From Zhongshania aquatica (GTDB lineage Bacteria > Pseudomonadota > Gammaproteobacteria > Pseudomonadales > Spongiibacteraceae), in contig NZ_JANZNQ010000012.1 of the NCBI RefSeq assembly GCF_027257955.1, positions 1-64,000 of the forward strand: a stretch of 64,000 nt of DNA, given 5' to 3'. Position numbers and translations under genes: made by a program. Positions 1 through 7,300 of this stretch are shown here, piece after piece. How positions within the stretch are numbered: position 1 is the first letter of the stretch; the number at the start of each line of letters is the position of its first letter. The notes beneath the pieces were generated by a model. It was given only the letters and a program-made list of their open reading frames with translations. It searched no databases and was not told the DNA's origin.

Positions 1-2
1 TC

Positions 3-98
3 AAACAGAAGGTATCGAAGCACATGCGTATGCTGCAACGGAAGCCACATCGTGTCCGCAAATATTTTAAGCACGAGAAAATTCGTTATGCCGCATAA
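3..98 (+). CDS. C-terminal tail of an unidentified basic protein (cut by window edge)
   Basis: An open frame enters from the left edge and gives 31 residues ending in a TAA. The tail is very basic, rich in Lys, Arg and His, and ends RYAA. Such a tail would fit a nucleic-acid-binding protein such as a transposase, but I do not recognise the family. A short 6-bp inverted repeat (110-115/126-131) lies just downstream. The other two frames are also open for part of this stretch, so coding status is uncertain. Confidence 0.35.
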   Translation, partial: KQKVSKHMRMLQRKPHRVRKYFKHEKIRYAA

Positions 99-211
99 CA
101 GATACCAAAATCCGCCGGGTTAATAGCGGATCGTTTTCATTTGAAAGTGATGCTGAAGGCGATAGTACATCTGTAAAAGTAGACGCAGGTAAAGAAGAAG
201 GTAAAAAATAG
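71..211 (+). pseudogene. Possible 3' remnant of a disrupted gene
   Basis: A frame open from 71 to a TAG at 209-211 has no ATG, GTG or TTG codon, yet its last 27 codons read like a natural acidic/lysine-rich C-terminus (SFSFESDAEGDS, then KVDAGKEEGKK). It could be what is left of a gene whose 5' part was replaced by the element running in from the left edge. This is inference from composition only. It may equally be non-coding. Confidence 0.2.
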
Positions 212-253
212 TCTGCGAAATTTTGTTGCCTTTATATGAAAAGGTAAAGCACA

Positions 254-297
254 TCCGTGTTTGATTAGTAATGGCTCAGTCGCCAATCAAACACGGA
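254..297. repeat. 13-bp perfect inverted repeat with 18-nt loop
   Basis: Arms 254-266 and 285-297 are exact reverse complements (core CCGTGTTTGATT). There is no T-tract immediately after the right arm. It sits between the left-edge remnants and the DUF202 gene. It may be a transcription terminator for whatever lies to the left, or an operator. The rest of 212-423 shows no gene. Confidence 0.5.
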
Positions 298-423
298 ATT
301 CAATGTAAAAATTCCTGAGGTAAAATACTAAAAACGATGATGAAAATATTCGTTTAATAGCGCGACACTGTTCAAATTTTTTGTCATGCTATTGTCCTTT
401 ATAAGCTTAGAAAAGGTGTGGTA

Positions 424-705
424 ATGGGGGCTGATTCCGAAACGCGCGATATGCTTGCCTTAGAGCGTACGCATTTAGCCAATGAGCGGACCTTTCTTGC
501 CTACATCCGCACGGCATTATCTTTGATCGCTGGCGCGATAGTGCTGTTCCAGTTTTTCTCATCTCTACATGCCTATATTGCGATAGCTTGGGTGCTCGTT
601 GTTGTCGGCTTAGTCGTGCTCATCTTTGGGATTTATCGATTCTTTTATGTTAGAGCAGAGCTTAATAGATACAGAGATAAGCCAAGTAATTTACCTAACC
701 CATAA
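424..705 (+). CDS. DUF202 family small membrane protein
   Basis: This 93-residue protein carries the DUF202 (YidH-like) signature near its N-terminus (ERTHLANERTFLAYIRTALS), followed by two hydrophobic segments at roughly 30-55 and 60-80. It is predicted to be an inner-membrane protein, and the family's biochemical role is unknown. A GTG two codons upstream (418) is possible, but the ATG at 424 lies 7 nt after an AGG and fits better. It stands alone. A weak hairpin follows it. Confidence 0.8.
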   Translation: MGADSETRDMLALERTHLANERTFLAYIRTALSLIAGAIVLFQFFSSLHAYIAIAWVLVVVGLVVLIFGIYRFFYVRAELNRYRDKPSNLPNP

Positions 706-742
706 CCGTAAATTCGCACATTAAATCTTGTAGTTACTAACC

Positions 743-767
743 ATTACCCCCTTGTTTATGGGGTAGT
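743..767 (+). terminator. Weak hairpin after the DUF202 gene
   Basis: Stem 743-750/760-767 (ATTACCCC with GGGGTAGT, one G-T pair) encloses a 9-nt loop. Only a short, impure T-rich stretch follows, so termination would be inefficient. Confidence 0.4.
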
Positions 768-868
768 GATTCTTGGCGTAACAAAATATTCTCCCGAGTT
801 AGCTAACAGTGTCGCGTTGATTTTTTGCGCGGAAACACTGAGCAGAATAATTAACTCTGGAGAAGTGT

Positions 869-3800
869 ATGTCTCGCATAAAATGTCTGCATTTGCCGTT
901 ACTTGCCGTCGCGGTCTCATTAGCGGCGTGTAATGACGATAATAAGAGCTCTTCCGGCGCTAGCGCTGAACAGCAATCTGTGGTGGTCGCGCCGTCATTA
1001 GGCCTGATCCGTAACGCACGGATAAAAATATTTCAGGCAGATGGTACGACCTTACTCGGCGAAGGAACGAGTGCTGATGACGGTACCGTTGACGTTAGCT
1101 ATCTTAATTACACTGGTCCGGTTGTTATAGAAGTGCTTGGTGGTGGCAGCGCTATTTATTATGATGAGTCTTTAAAGCAGTTTGCTGCGCTTCCTGCGTC
1201 TGCGACTGTTCGTGCTATCGCGGTATTACCTGCACAAAATCTCGCCGTAACACCACTAACAAACTTGGCGTATGAAATTGCTAAAGCGCGCAGCAGCGCG
1301 ACGCTTACAGCTGCCGACGTAGCCAATATTAATGAACAGGTACGCCTTAGTTTAGCGCCAGGCATTAGCAGCATTTTGGCGGTACCAGAGTTACTAAGCA
1401 GTGCTACAGGCGCTAAGTTGGGTGATACAGATGCGGGTAAACACGCACTAGTGTTAGCAGCTTTGGCTGACCTGTCTTCTGGTAACGCCAGTCCTGCCTT
1501 AAATACATTACTCGCGATGGCAACTGATGGTGCAGACGGCTCTTTAGATGGCTTGGTGGATGGTTCTTCAATAACTGTACCTTATGGCGATTTTATCGCC
1601 GACATGGCAGCGGCATTGTCGCGTCAAGCAAATACCTATGGCAATGCTGCGTTGAAGGCATCGGCTGCAGATCAAAAACCTAGTAGTGCCACTGTTGAAG
1701 AAGGTGATACGGGTGGATCTGGCACAGGTGGTACCGGTGGGTCAGGTACAGGTGGAACGGGTGGTACCGGTGGATCGGGTACAGGCGGAACGGGTGGTAC
1801 CGGTGGATCAGGTACAGGCGGAACGGGTGGTACCGGTGGATCAGGTACAGGTGGAACGGGTGGTACCGGTGGATCGGGTACAGGCGGAACGGGTGGTACC
1901 GGTGGATCGGGTACAGGTGGAACGGGTGGTACCGGTGGATCAGGTACAGGCGGAACGGGTGGTACCGGTGGATCAGGTACCGGCGGAACGGGTGGCAATA
2001 CAGACCCTGCACTTAACAATGAAGGTAAAGGGCGCTTCACCGGCGATGGCTTTACTGGTGACGTTAATGGCGTGACATACACCTACACCGATTCAGTTAA
2101 TGTATTACCTAATAACACTGACAAGACTCAGTTTTACATTGAAGGTCGTGATGCCTCCGCCTTGAGTAAATGGCGGGTAGTTATTCCGAATGCAGTCGGT
2201 ACATATAACTGCGATGACTCCGGCGATGACACGGTTCTGCAGCATCTCAATCAAGGCGGGTTAGCGGTTAATTCCGGTGCTGGCTCAAATGATGGCGACT
2301 GTATAGTTAAGGTCTTGCAAGTTGGTTCGGTTTACGAAGGATACTTTATAGGGAACCTCTATGGCGCAGTAGGGACCCCGCTGAAGCCGGTAACAAACGG
2401 TTACTTCTATGCTACCTCAGAGGTTGTAGACACTGGCGGCGGTGGTGGTAATACCGGCGGCGGCACGGATGGCGGAGTGAGCGGTGATCTGAATAATGCA
2501 GTTTACGATTCTTTGAACGGCCGCAATGGCGCTACAGTTAGCTTCGTTGGCAGTGCAGAATCTTACAACCTAGGAGTTGCCGACGTCGGTAGTGGTTTTG
2601 GCTTGCGCGGACTCGATTTCTATGTTGATCGCACAAGGGACGTGAATACGACCTTATTCCAAGAAGCTTATCCAAGTTATTTAGAGGTCGATATCACTAA
2701 CCCAGTACTGGGCGAACAGGATTGTGGCGATGAGCTAAAAATTCGCTTGAATATGGCAGGTGGCACAAATTCCGGACGCTATTCTGCTAGCGCATGTAAA
2801 ATGCGTCTTGATTATGCCAGCGATATTGGCGGTCTTCAGGGAGTAATTTTATCGGCTACACTGGTCACAACGTCAGATACTAGTCCGACCTTTGAATTAA
2901 TAAACACGCCATTCCGTATTTATCACCATGTCGGTACGGCCGGCGCACTTTCTGGCGATTTGCCATTAGATAAGTTTGGTTCAATCGAAATTGGTGATGG
3001 CGGCACGTTCGAGCTGGGGGATAATCAATATTTCTTACTTGAAAACCGCGTTGGTCTTGGCGGAACGAGCCCTGATGATGGCTCACCAGCATTCACCGGT
3101 AATGCATCAGATGTAATCAGTCTCGTAACTAAGGGCCATCCTAGCTCTGGCTTTGCAGGAGACACAACCTACAACTGCGGAACAGAATATCGCTCACGTG
3201 CTGGTGGTTTAGAGCTAGCTATAAAGGTAGGTACTTATCTGTTAGAGACCAGATATAGCTCTGCGAATAATGTGGCCGCCAATTGCCAGATCGTAACGGT
3301 CGGGCGTGGAGGCAGGTATTATGATGCGTCTTACACTGCAACGCTTATATCAAATGACACCTCACTGGAAGAGTCGCTACGTACTTTGCCAGTGACGGGA
3401 GAATTCCGCAATTACGCGGTTCGGCTAAATCGGCCAGAAGGTGGCGTGGATGATGAAGGCGCACTGAGCTCAGAAGAAGTCGGCGCGACTCTGCAAATTG
3501 AAGATGGCAGTCCAGATTGGCAGACTGGTGATCGCTTCAAATTCCTTGAGGATCAGTTCGACCGCATCTCAGTTTTTGACACGAGCTATGGTATCTCAAT
3601 AGATCGCGGTGAGCGTGTCATGAAATACGGTGTAGAAGTGCTTAATGCGCCACGTGCGGTGGGCGTATATGATTGCGCCAGTATTAACCCAGACAATAGT
3701 CGCATTGTGAACGTTGCGGTTAATGCTGTCGGTGTGAAGTACGAAACCACAACCTATGATAGCGTCTTGAGAAAAACGATCTTGACGCCAGGCGCAGCGT

Positions 3801-3958
3801 GTCAGATTGAAATTGTCAGTGATGATGATGGCTTCGTGAACGGTACTTACACCGCAACCGCGGTTGTAGTGGGGGGCGAGCAAATTATGCCCGGTGGCGA
3901 CAATACAGTTCGTGTATCCGGTACCTTCCGCCGTAAAATAGAGCCCGCTCAACAGTAA
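869..3958 (+). CDS. Large secreted lipoprotein with Gly-rich repeat linker and four Cys-pair domains
   Basis: The 1029-residue protein begins with a lipoprotein signal (lipobox SLAAC, lipidated Cys21), so it should be anchored in the outer membrane. Residues about 24-270 form an Ala-rich domain. Residues about 281-376 are a tract of nearly identical 11-residue Gly/Thr/Ser units. The rest holds four related beta-rich domains, each with two cysteines: about 447/476, 618/643, 769/805 and 934/979. A second short Gly-rich linker lies near 522-535. No catalytic motif is visible and I do not recognise the family. GGAG lies 7 nt before the ATG. The gene is monocistronic with a strong terminator. A surface or adhesion role is only a guess. 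Confidence 0.85.
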   Translation: MSRIKCLHLPLLAVAVSLAACNDDNKSSSGASAEQQSVVVAPSLGLIRNARIKIFQADGTTLLGEGTSADDGTVDVSYLNYTGPVVIEVLGGGSAIYYDESLKQFAALPASATVRAIAVLPAQNLAVTPLTNLAYEIAKARSSATLTAADVANINEQVRLSLAPGISSILAVPELLSSATGAKLGDTDAGKHALVLAALADLSSGNASPALNTLLAMATDGADGSLDGLVDGSSITVPYGDFIADMAAALSRQANTYGNAALKASAADQKPSSATVEEGDTGGSGTGGTGGSGTGGTGGTGGSGTGGTGGTGGSGTGGTGGTGGSGTGGTGGTGGSGTGGTGGTGGSGTGGTGGTGGSGTGGTGGTGGSGTGGTGGNTDPALNNEGKGRFTGDGFTGDVNGVTYTYTDSVNVLPNNTDKTQFYIEGRDASALSKWRVVIPNAVGTYNCDDSGDDTVLQHLNQGGLAVNSGAGSNDGDCIVKVLQVGSVYEGYFIGNLYGAVGTPLKPVTNGYFYATSEVVDTGGGGGNTGGGTDGGVSGDLNNAVYDSLNGRNGATVSFVGSAESYNLGVADVGSGFGLRGLDFYVDRTRDVNTTLFQEAYPSYLEVDITNPVLGEQDCGDELKIRLNMAGGTNSGRYSASACKMRLDYASDIGGLQGVILSATLVTTSDTSPTFELINTPFRIYHHVGTAGALSGDLPLDKFGSIEIGDGGTFELGDNQYFLLENRVGLGGTSPDDGSPAFTGNASDVISLVTKGHPSSGFAGDTTYNCGTEYRSRAGGLELAIKVGTYLLETRYSSANNVAANCQIVTVGRGGRYYDASYTATLISNDTSLEESLRTLPVTGEFRNYAVRLNRPEGGVDDEGALSSEEVGATLQIEDGSPDWQTGDRFKFLEDQFDRISVFDTSYGISIDRGERVMKYGVEVLNAPRAVGVYDCASINPDNSRIVNVAVNAVGVKYETTTYDSVLRKTILTPGAACQIEIVSDDDGFVNGTYTATAVVVGGEQIMPGGDNTVRVSGTFRRKIEPAQQ
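1709..1995 (+). repeat. 33-bp in-frame tandem repeat inside the lipoprotein gene
   Basis: The Ser codons of the GGS motif occur at 1718 and 1742 (24 bp apart), then every 33 bp at 1775, 1808, 1841, 1874, 1907, 1940 and 1973. Copies differ only at a few third positions (TCA/TCG, GGC/GGT), which implies recent expansion. The period is a multiple of three, so copy-number change would alter linker length without a frameshift. It also keeps several other frames open on both strands. Confidence 0.95.
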
Positions 3959-3990
3959 TTTACTCAGTCTCCCTGACGTATATTATTTTG

Positions 3991-4017
3991 CCCCAGCAAT
4001 TGCTGGGGCTTTTTTTT
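3991..4017 (+). terminator. Rho-independent terminator of the large lipoprotein gene
   Basis: The 18-bp perfect palindrome CCCCAGCAATTGCTGGGG is followed by CTTTTTTTT. It lies 33 bp after the lipoprotein stop, and just before the 3' end of the convergent tesB. Confidence 0.9.
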
Positions 4018-4028
4018 GGGGATGAGGT

Positions 4029-4889
4029 TTAACGCAATACCGCCTCTTGTGTGACAGTCGCTATTAGTTGGCCTGTTTGTGTAAATATTTTGCCTGTGGC
4101 AAGTCCTCTGCCATTCGCCGCCCAGTGACTTTCTGTGCGATACAGCAACCATTGATCTACCTTTACTGGTGCGTGTATCCACATAGAATGATTCAATGAT
4201 GCCAAAAAACTAACGCCAGAATCACGACCATGTGGAACAGCTATTGTGCCGGGTAACCAGTAATCCGATAAAAGCGCTAGCAAAGAATGATGGTCGCGTT
4301 CATCGCTGACGACACTGGCGGAAGGTAGGCGAATCCAGTAGTCACGAAATGCGGTATCTGGGCTGTCAAAATAGTGTTCAGGTTTGAGCATTCTAAGCTC
4401 AATAATATAGGGTTTCGTGAGCACGGCGACGATGTGTTCCGGTAAGCGATGGGCATTTTGCTTCGCAAACTGATCAAGACTTAACAAAGATTCTGGGTCC
4501 GCTGGATTACCCAAATCTGCAAACTGGTGGCATAGTCCTTCCTCGCCTTTGTGGAAGGAACAGAGCAGCTCGAATATCACTCGCCCGCGCTGCTCAGCGG
4601 TGACGCGACGGGTTGCAAAGTTGCGGCTATCGCTCAGGCGTGCAACAACATAATCGATGGGTTCGTCGATTATGCCGCCCCGCATAAAAACACCGCTAAG
4701 ACTGTGGCACTGCCAGCCATCAACCGTGAGCGTTGCGGCGGCGAGCGATTGCCCTAGCGCCTGCCCACCAAAGGTCACTCCGGCCATATTGTCGAGGTTA
4801 TGGCTAGCTCGAAAACGGTCTTCACCTATTGTTTCGAATTGCAGCATTTCAGCGGCGTTAGGAATATATCGGCTATTTATGGCGAGCAT
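4029..4889 (-). CDS. tesB: Acyl-CoA thioesterase II
   Basis: TesB hydrolyses acyl-CoA to free fatty acid and CoA in the cytoplasm. The 286-residue length equals that of E. coli TesB, and the double-hotdog layout is clear: VTFGGQALGQS in the first half and LNHSMW in the second. The known Asp/Thr/Gln catalytic triad aligns here with Asp209 (LLSDYW), Ser231 (ASLNH) and Gln281 (TQEAVLR), so Thr is conservatively replaced by Ser. It is monocistronic and convergent with the lipoprotein gene. It fits the beta-oxidation and lipid theme of the window. Confidence 0.93.
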   Translation of the reverse strand: MLAINSRYIPNAAEMLQFETIGEDRFRASHNLDNMAGVTFGGQALGQSLAAATLTVDGWQCHSLSGVFMRGGIIDEPIDYVVARLSDSRNFATRRVTAEQRGRVIFELLCSFHKGEEGLCHQFADLGNPADPESLLSLDQFAKQNAHRLPEHIVAVLTKPYIIELRMLKPEHYFDSPDTAFRDYWIRLPSASVVSDERDHHSLLALLSDYWLPGTIAVPHGRDSGVSFLASLNHSMWIHAPVKVDQWLLYRTESHWAANGRGLATGKIFTQTGQLIATVTQEAVLR

Positions 4890-5179
4890 TACTTGTCTTA
4901 CTCGTTACAATTTGGGAGGGGCATAGAGCTTATGCAACAAAGGTGATTAGATCAATCGATGACAGCTTATTTCGAGTCTGAAAATTAATTGTACCTTTTT
5001 ATAATCCTTTTCAAGATGGTGAATTTACTCATTCGGTATATGTTTGCGTCAAAGTGGTGTAATGCAGGGAGCAGTAAAGTGTCACAAGCTGTGCGACAGC
5101 CAGTCCGCAGAGCTCTTAACTTGGGTGTCAGAGGGGCCAACGCGGTTTCTTCTGCATCCTGCCGCTTAAGCGCGTATCC

Positions 5180-6133
5180 CTACACTATTTGTATGACGAC
5201 TTTACCTCGGCTTCTACCGGTTTTACTTCTAATATAAGCATCTTCAATATTAGCTAGTTGGTGAACGCTATCGATTACCGGGGTAACGGCACCGCTTTCA
5301 ATAAAGTCCTTTAATATCTCTAAGTCGCTAGTATAGGACTCAACCCATACTGGCTTAGCCGATTTATCACCCATAAAGAGATGGGGGCGGTAGGCGTTAA
5401 AAAGTGCTTTTCCGTGGCCTGCGGTAGACACAAATAGGCCGTCGTCAGCCATTAATGATGCGCATGTTGTCAGGCTTTCGTAGGCGGTTGCATCGAATAC
5501 TAAATCAAAATTATTTTTCTCTGATTTAAAATCCCCCTGTGTATAGTCAATGACCTTATCTGCACCAAGGCTTGTCACTAGCTCGATATTTTTTCCGCTA
5601 CATACCCCAGTTACCTCGGCGCTCATCGCTTTAGCGATTTGTATTGCGAATGTGCCGACTCCCCCTGACGCGCCGATAACGAGGACTTTGCTGCCATTGC
5701 TGACGCTGCCCATTTGAAAAGCTTGCAAGGCTGTTAGCGCAGCAAGCGGAACGGCTGCGGCCTCGTTAAAAGATATATTATTAGGCATGTGCGCAATCCG
5801 CTTGGTGGCAATGCAGGCGTATTCGCTACAAGCCGCTGTGCGCAATCGCATATCCATACCATATACTTTGTCGCCGACCTTAAAGTTGCTGACATTACTG
5901 CCCCGCTCAACGATGACACCCGCTAAGTCGTCACCAATAATATGGAAGCTAGATAAGCAGCCGACTTTAGGGACCAAGCTGGAAATATTGTAATTCAGCT
6001 TCCAGTCTTTGGGATTCACCGATGATGCATGCACTTCAACTAATACATCATCGGCGCCAATTCTGGGCTTGTTTACGTCTTTAATTATTAACCTTGCTCT
6101 AGGGCCAAAACCTGTGGTGGTGGCAGCTTTCAC
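5180..6133 (-). CDS. Zinc-independent MDR-family oxidoreductase (quinone-reductase-like)
   Basis: This 317-residue protein of the medium-chain dehydrogenase/reductase superfamily has a GroES-like N-terminal half, with the typical SSVNPKDWK segment. Its Rossmann half carries the nucleotide motif GASGGVG at 154-160. The structural-zinc cysteine cluster of classical alcohol dehydrogenases is absent, which points to the NADPH:quinone oxidoreductase/enoyl-reductase branch. The substrate cannot be read from sequence. It is monocistronic. The 290 bp between it and tesB show nothing beyond the 10-bp palindrome CGCTTAAGCG near its 3' end. Confidence 0.85.
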   Translation of the reverse strand: MKAATTTGFGPRARLIIKDVNKPRIGADDVLVEVHASSVNPKDWKLNYNISSLVPKVGCLSSFHIIGDDLAGVIVERGSNVSNFKVGDKVYGMDMRLRTAACSEYACIATKRIAHMPNNISFNEAAAVPLAALTALQAFQMGSVSNGSKVLVIGASGGVGTFAIQIAKAMSAEVTGVCSGKNIELVTSLGADKVIDYTQGDFKSEKNNFDLVFDATAYESLTTCASLMADDGLFVSTAGHGKALFNAYRPHLFMGDKSAKPVWVESYTSDLEILKDFIESGAVTPVIDSVHQLANIEDAYIRSKTGRSRGKVVIQIV

Positions 6134-6328
6134 TATAGGGTGCTCCTAGTAAATTTAATAGAATTCAGGTTGGCGATTGGCCCACTTCGGACAGCGACGC
6201 CAATTTAGCAATCCGCAATCAAGTTTGGATTAACCGAGCGTATTATGTATAGATAATTTGAAAACGGTAATATATGTTACTTTACGGGTGGCATATTTCA
6301 ATTCAGCAAACAGAGCGAGACAAATACT

Positions 6329-6487
6329 ATGGATATCATTCGTATCATCTTTGCGATCTTATTACCGCCATTGGGCGTGTTTTTACAAGTCGGTTTAGGT
6401 AAGCATTTTTGGATAAATATTATTCTTACACTCTGCGGATACTTTCCAGGCATTATCCATGCGGTTTATATCATCGCTAAGAAATGA
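6329..6487 (+). CDS. YqaE/PMP3 family small membrane protein
   Basis: This 52-residue protein has two transmembrane segments and the hallmark LLPPLGVFLQVG plus CGYFPGIIHAVYII of the YqaE/Pmp3 proteolipid family. The family is linked in yeast and plants to membrane potential and salt stress. Its stop overlaps the start of the next gene as ATGA, so the two are almost certainly co-transcribed and translationally coupled. Confidence 0.9.
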   Translation: MDIIRIIFAILLPPLGVFLQVGLGKHFWINIILTLCGYFPGIIHAVYIIAKK

Positions 6488-6846
6488 GATCGCGAGAGAC
6501 AGAACGGCGATTGCAGCGCAGTCGCAAACTCGCTACGTTATTAGACGGCGCGTGGGGAATCCCCAACACGCGCTGGCGTTTTGGTATTGACGCTGTACTC
6601 GGTTTACTTCCTTTCGCCGGAGATCTCGTGAGTGCCTTACTCGGTTTAGGTATTGTTTGGCACGCACACAAACTAAATGCACCGAGATTATTGAAGTTTA
6701 GGATGATGGGTAATATCGGTTTAGATTTTTTACTTGGTAGTGTGCCAGTGATTGGTGATATAGCAGATGTCGCGTTTCGCAAAAATTTACGTAATGCGTC
6801 TTTGCTCGAAGACTGGGTTGCGATACAAGCAAAAAAAGAACAATAG
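6484..6846 (+). CDS. DUF4112 family membrane protein
   Basis: The 120-residue protein has the DUF4112 pattern: an N-terminal basic/Leu helix (RRLQRSRKLATLLD), then IDAVLGLLPFAGDLVSALLGL and LLGSVPVIGDIADVAFRKN, two glycine-kinked membrane segments each with a GD pair. The function is unknown. The 4-bp ATGA overlap with the YqaE-like gene indicates an operon and suggests that both proteins act at the inner membrane. Confidence 0.85.
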   Translation: MRSRETERRLQRSRKLATLLDGAWGIPNTRWRFGIDAVLGLLPFAGDLVSALLGLGIVWHAHKLNAPRLLKFRMMGNIGLDFLLGSVPVIGDIADVAFRKNLRNASLLEDWVAIQAKKEQ

Positions 6847-6992
6847 CATTGAACGCACAAGCAGCTTTCTTGCCGTAGTCGTAGCATCGCGATGGTGCAG
6901 AGATGCCTTGGCATTTACACACAGTATTTCAAGTAGCCTGTGGTGATTGCGTAACATTTAAGGCAATAAGATCCTTGTTTCATCATTCCCCT

Positions 6993-7022
6993 TTGAATAT
7001 ATCCCTTTCTTAGAAGTATAAT
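6993..7022 (+). promoter_or_regulatory. Predicted sigma-70 promoter of the feo operon
   Basis: TTGAAT (6993-6998) and a perfect TATAAT (7017-7022) are separated by 18 nt. The -10 box lies inside the Fur box, and the feoA start is about 40 nt downstream. Confidence 0.7.
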
Positions 7023-7035
7023 GAGACTCATTATT
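7017..7035. promoter_or_regulatory. Fur box overlapping the feo promoter
   Basis: TATAATGAGACTCATTATT matches 15 of 19 positions of the classical consensus GATAATGATAATCATTATC. It contains the perfect dyad ATAATGAG-A-CTCATTAT. Because it covers the -10 hexamer, iron-loaded Fur would block transcription directly. Confidence 0.85.
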
Positions 7036-7060
7036 ATTAGCGCTGTTGTGGTATCTCCTA

Positions 7061-7300
7061 GTGAATTTATCCGAGTTAGTAAAAGGCGGACGGGCCACGG
7101 TGCTGAATGTGAGTGATGCTTGTGAGCTTGATCCCATCGCCCGCCGTATTCGTGAATTAGGCTTTGTAGCAGGTGCCACCGTAGAAGTCGTTGCAAAGGG
7201 CTTTTGGGGAGGCAACCCCCTTGTTGTGCGAGTTGGTAATACTCGCTTCGCCCTGCGAAAAAAGGAAGCGCAACGGATTCTTATTGAGGATCAGCAATGA
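7061..7300 (+). CDS. feoA: Ferrous iron transport protein A
   Basis: FeoA is a small cytoplasmic SH3-like protein that supports FeoB-mediated Fe2+ uptake. The 79-residue product starts VNLSELVKGG and contains RIRELGFVAGATVEV, the typical FeoA core. A TTG start 15 nt upstream is possible, but the GTG at 7061 matches the family's usual N-terminus. The stop overlaps the feoB ATG as ATGA. Confidence 0.92.
   Translation: MNLSELVKGGRATVLNVSDACELDPIARRIRELGFVAGATVEVVAKGFWGGNPLVVRVGNTRFALRKKEAQRILIEDQQ

Noticed and set aside
1709-1995. CRISPR-like array
   Set aside because: The units are contiguous with no unique spacers and are in frame with the lipoprotein.
1672-2082. Minus-strand ORF of Pro/Val repeats and two other frames across the Gly-rich tract
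   Set aside because: They are a by-product of a 33-bp period divisible by three, which keeps frames open. There is no ribosome-binding site or independent support.
4029-4889. Loss of a catalytic Asp in TesB at LNHSMW
   Set aside because: The catalytic Asp of the family is the one in the LLSDYW segment, which is kept as Asp209; the changed Asp is not part of the triad.
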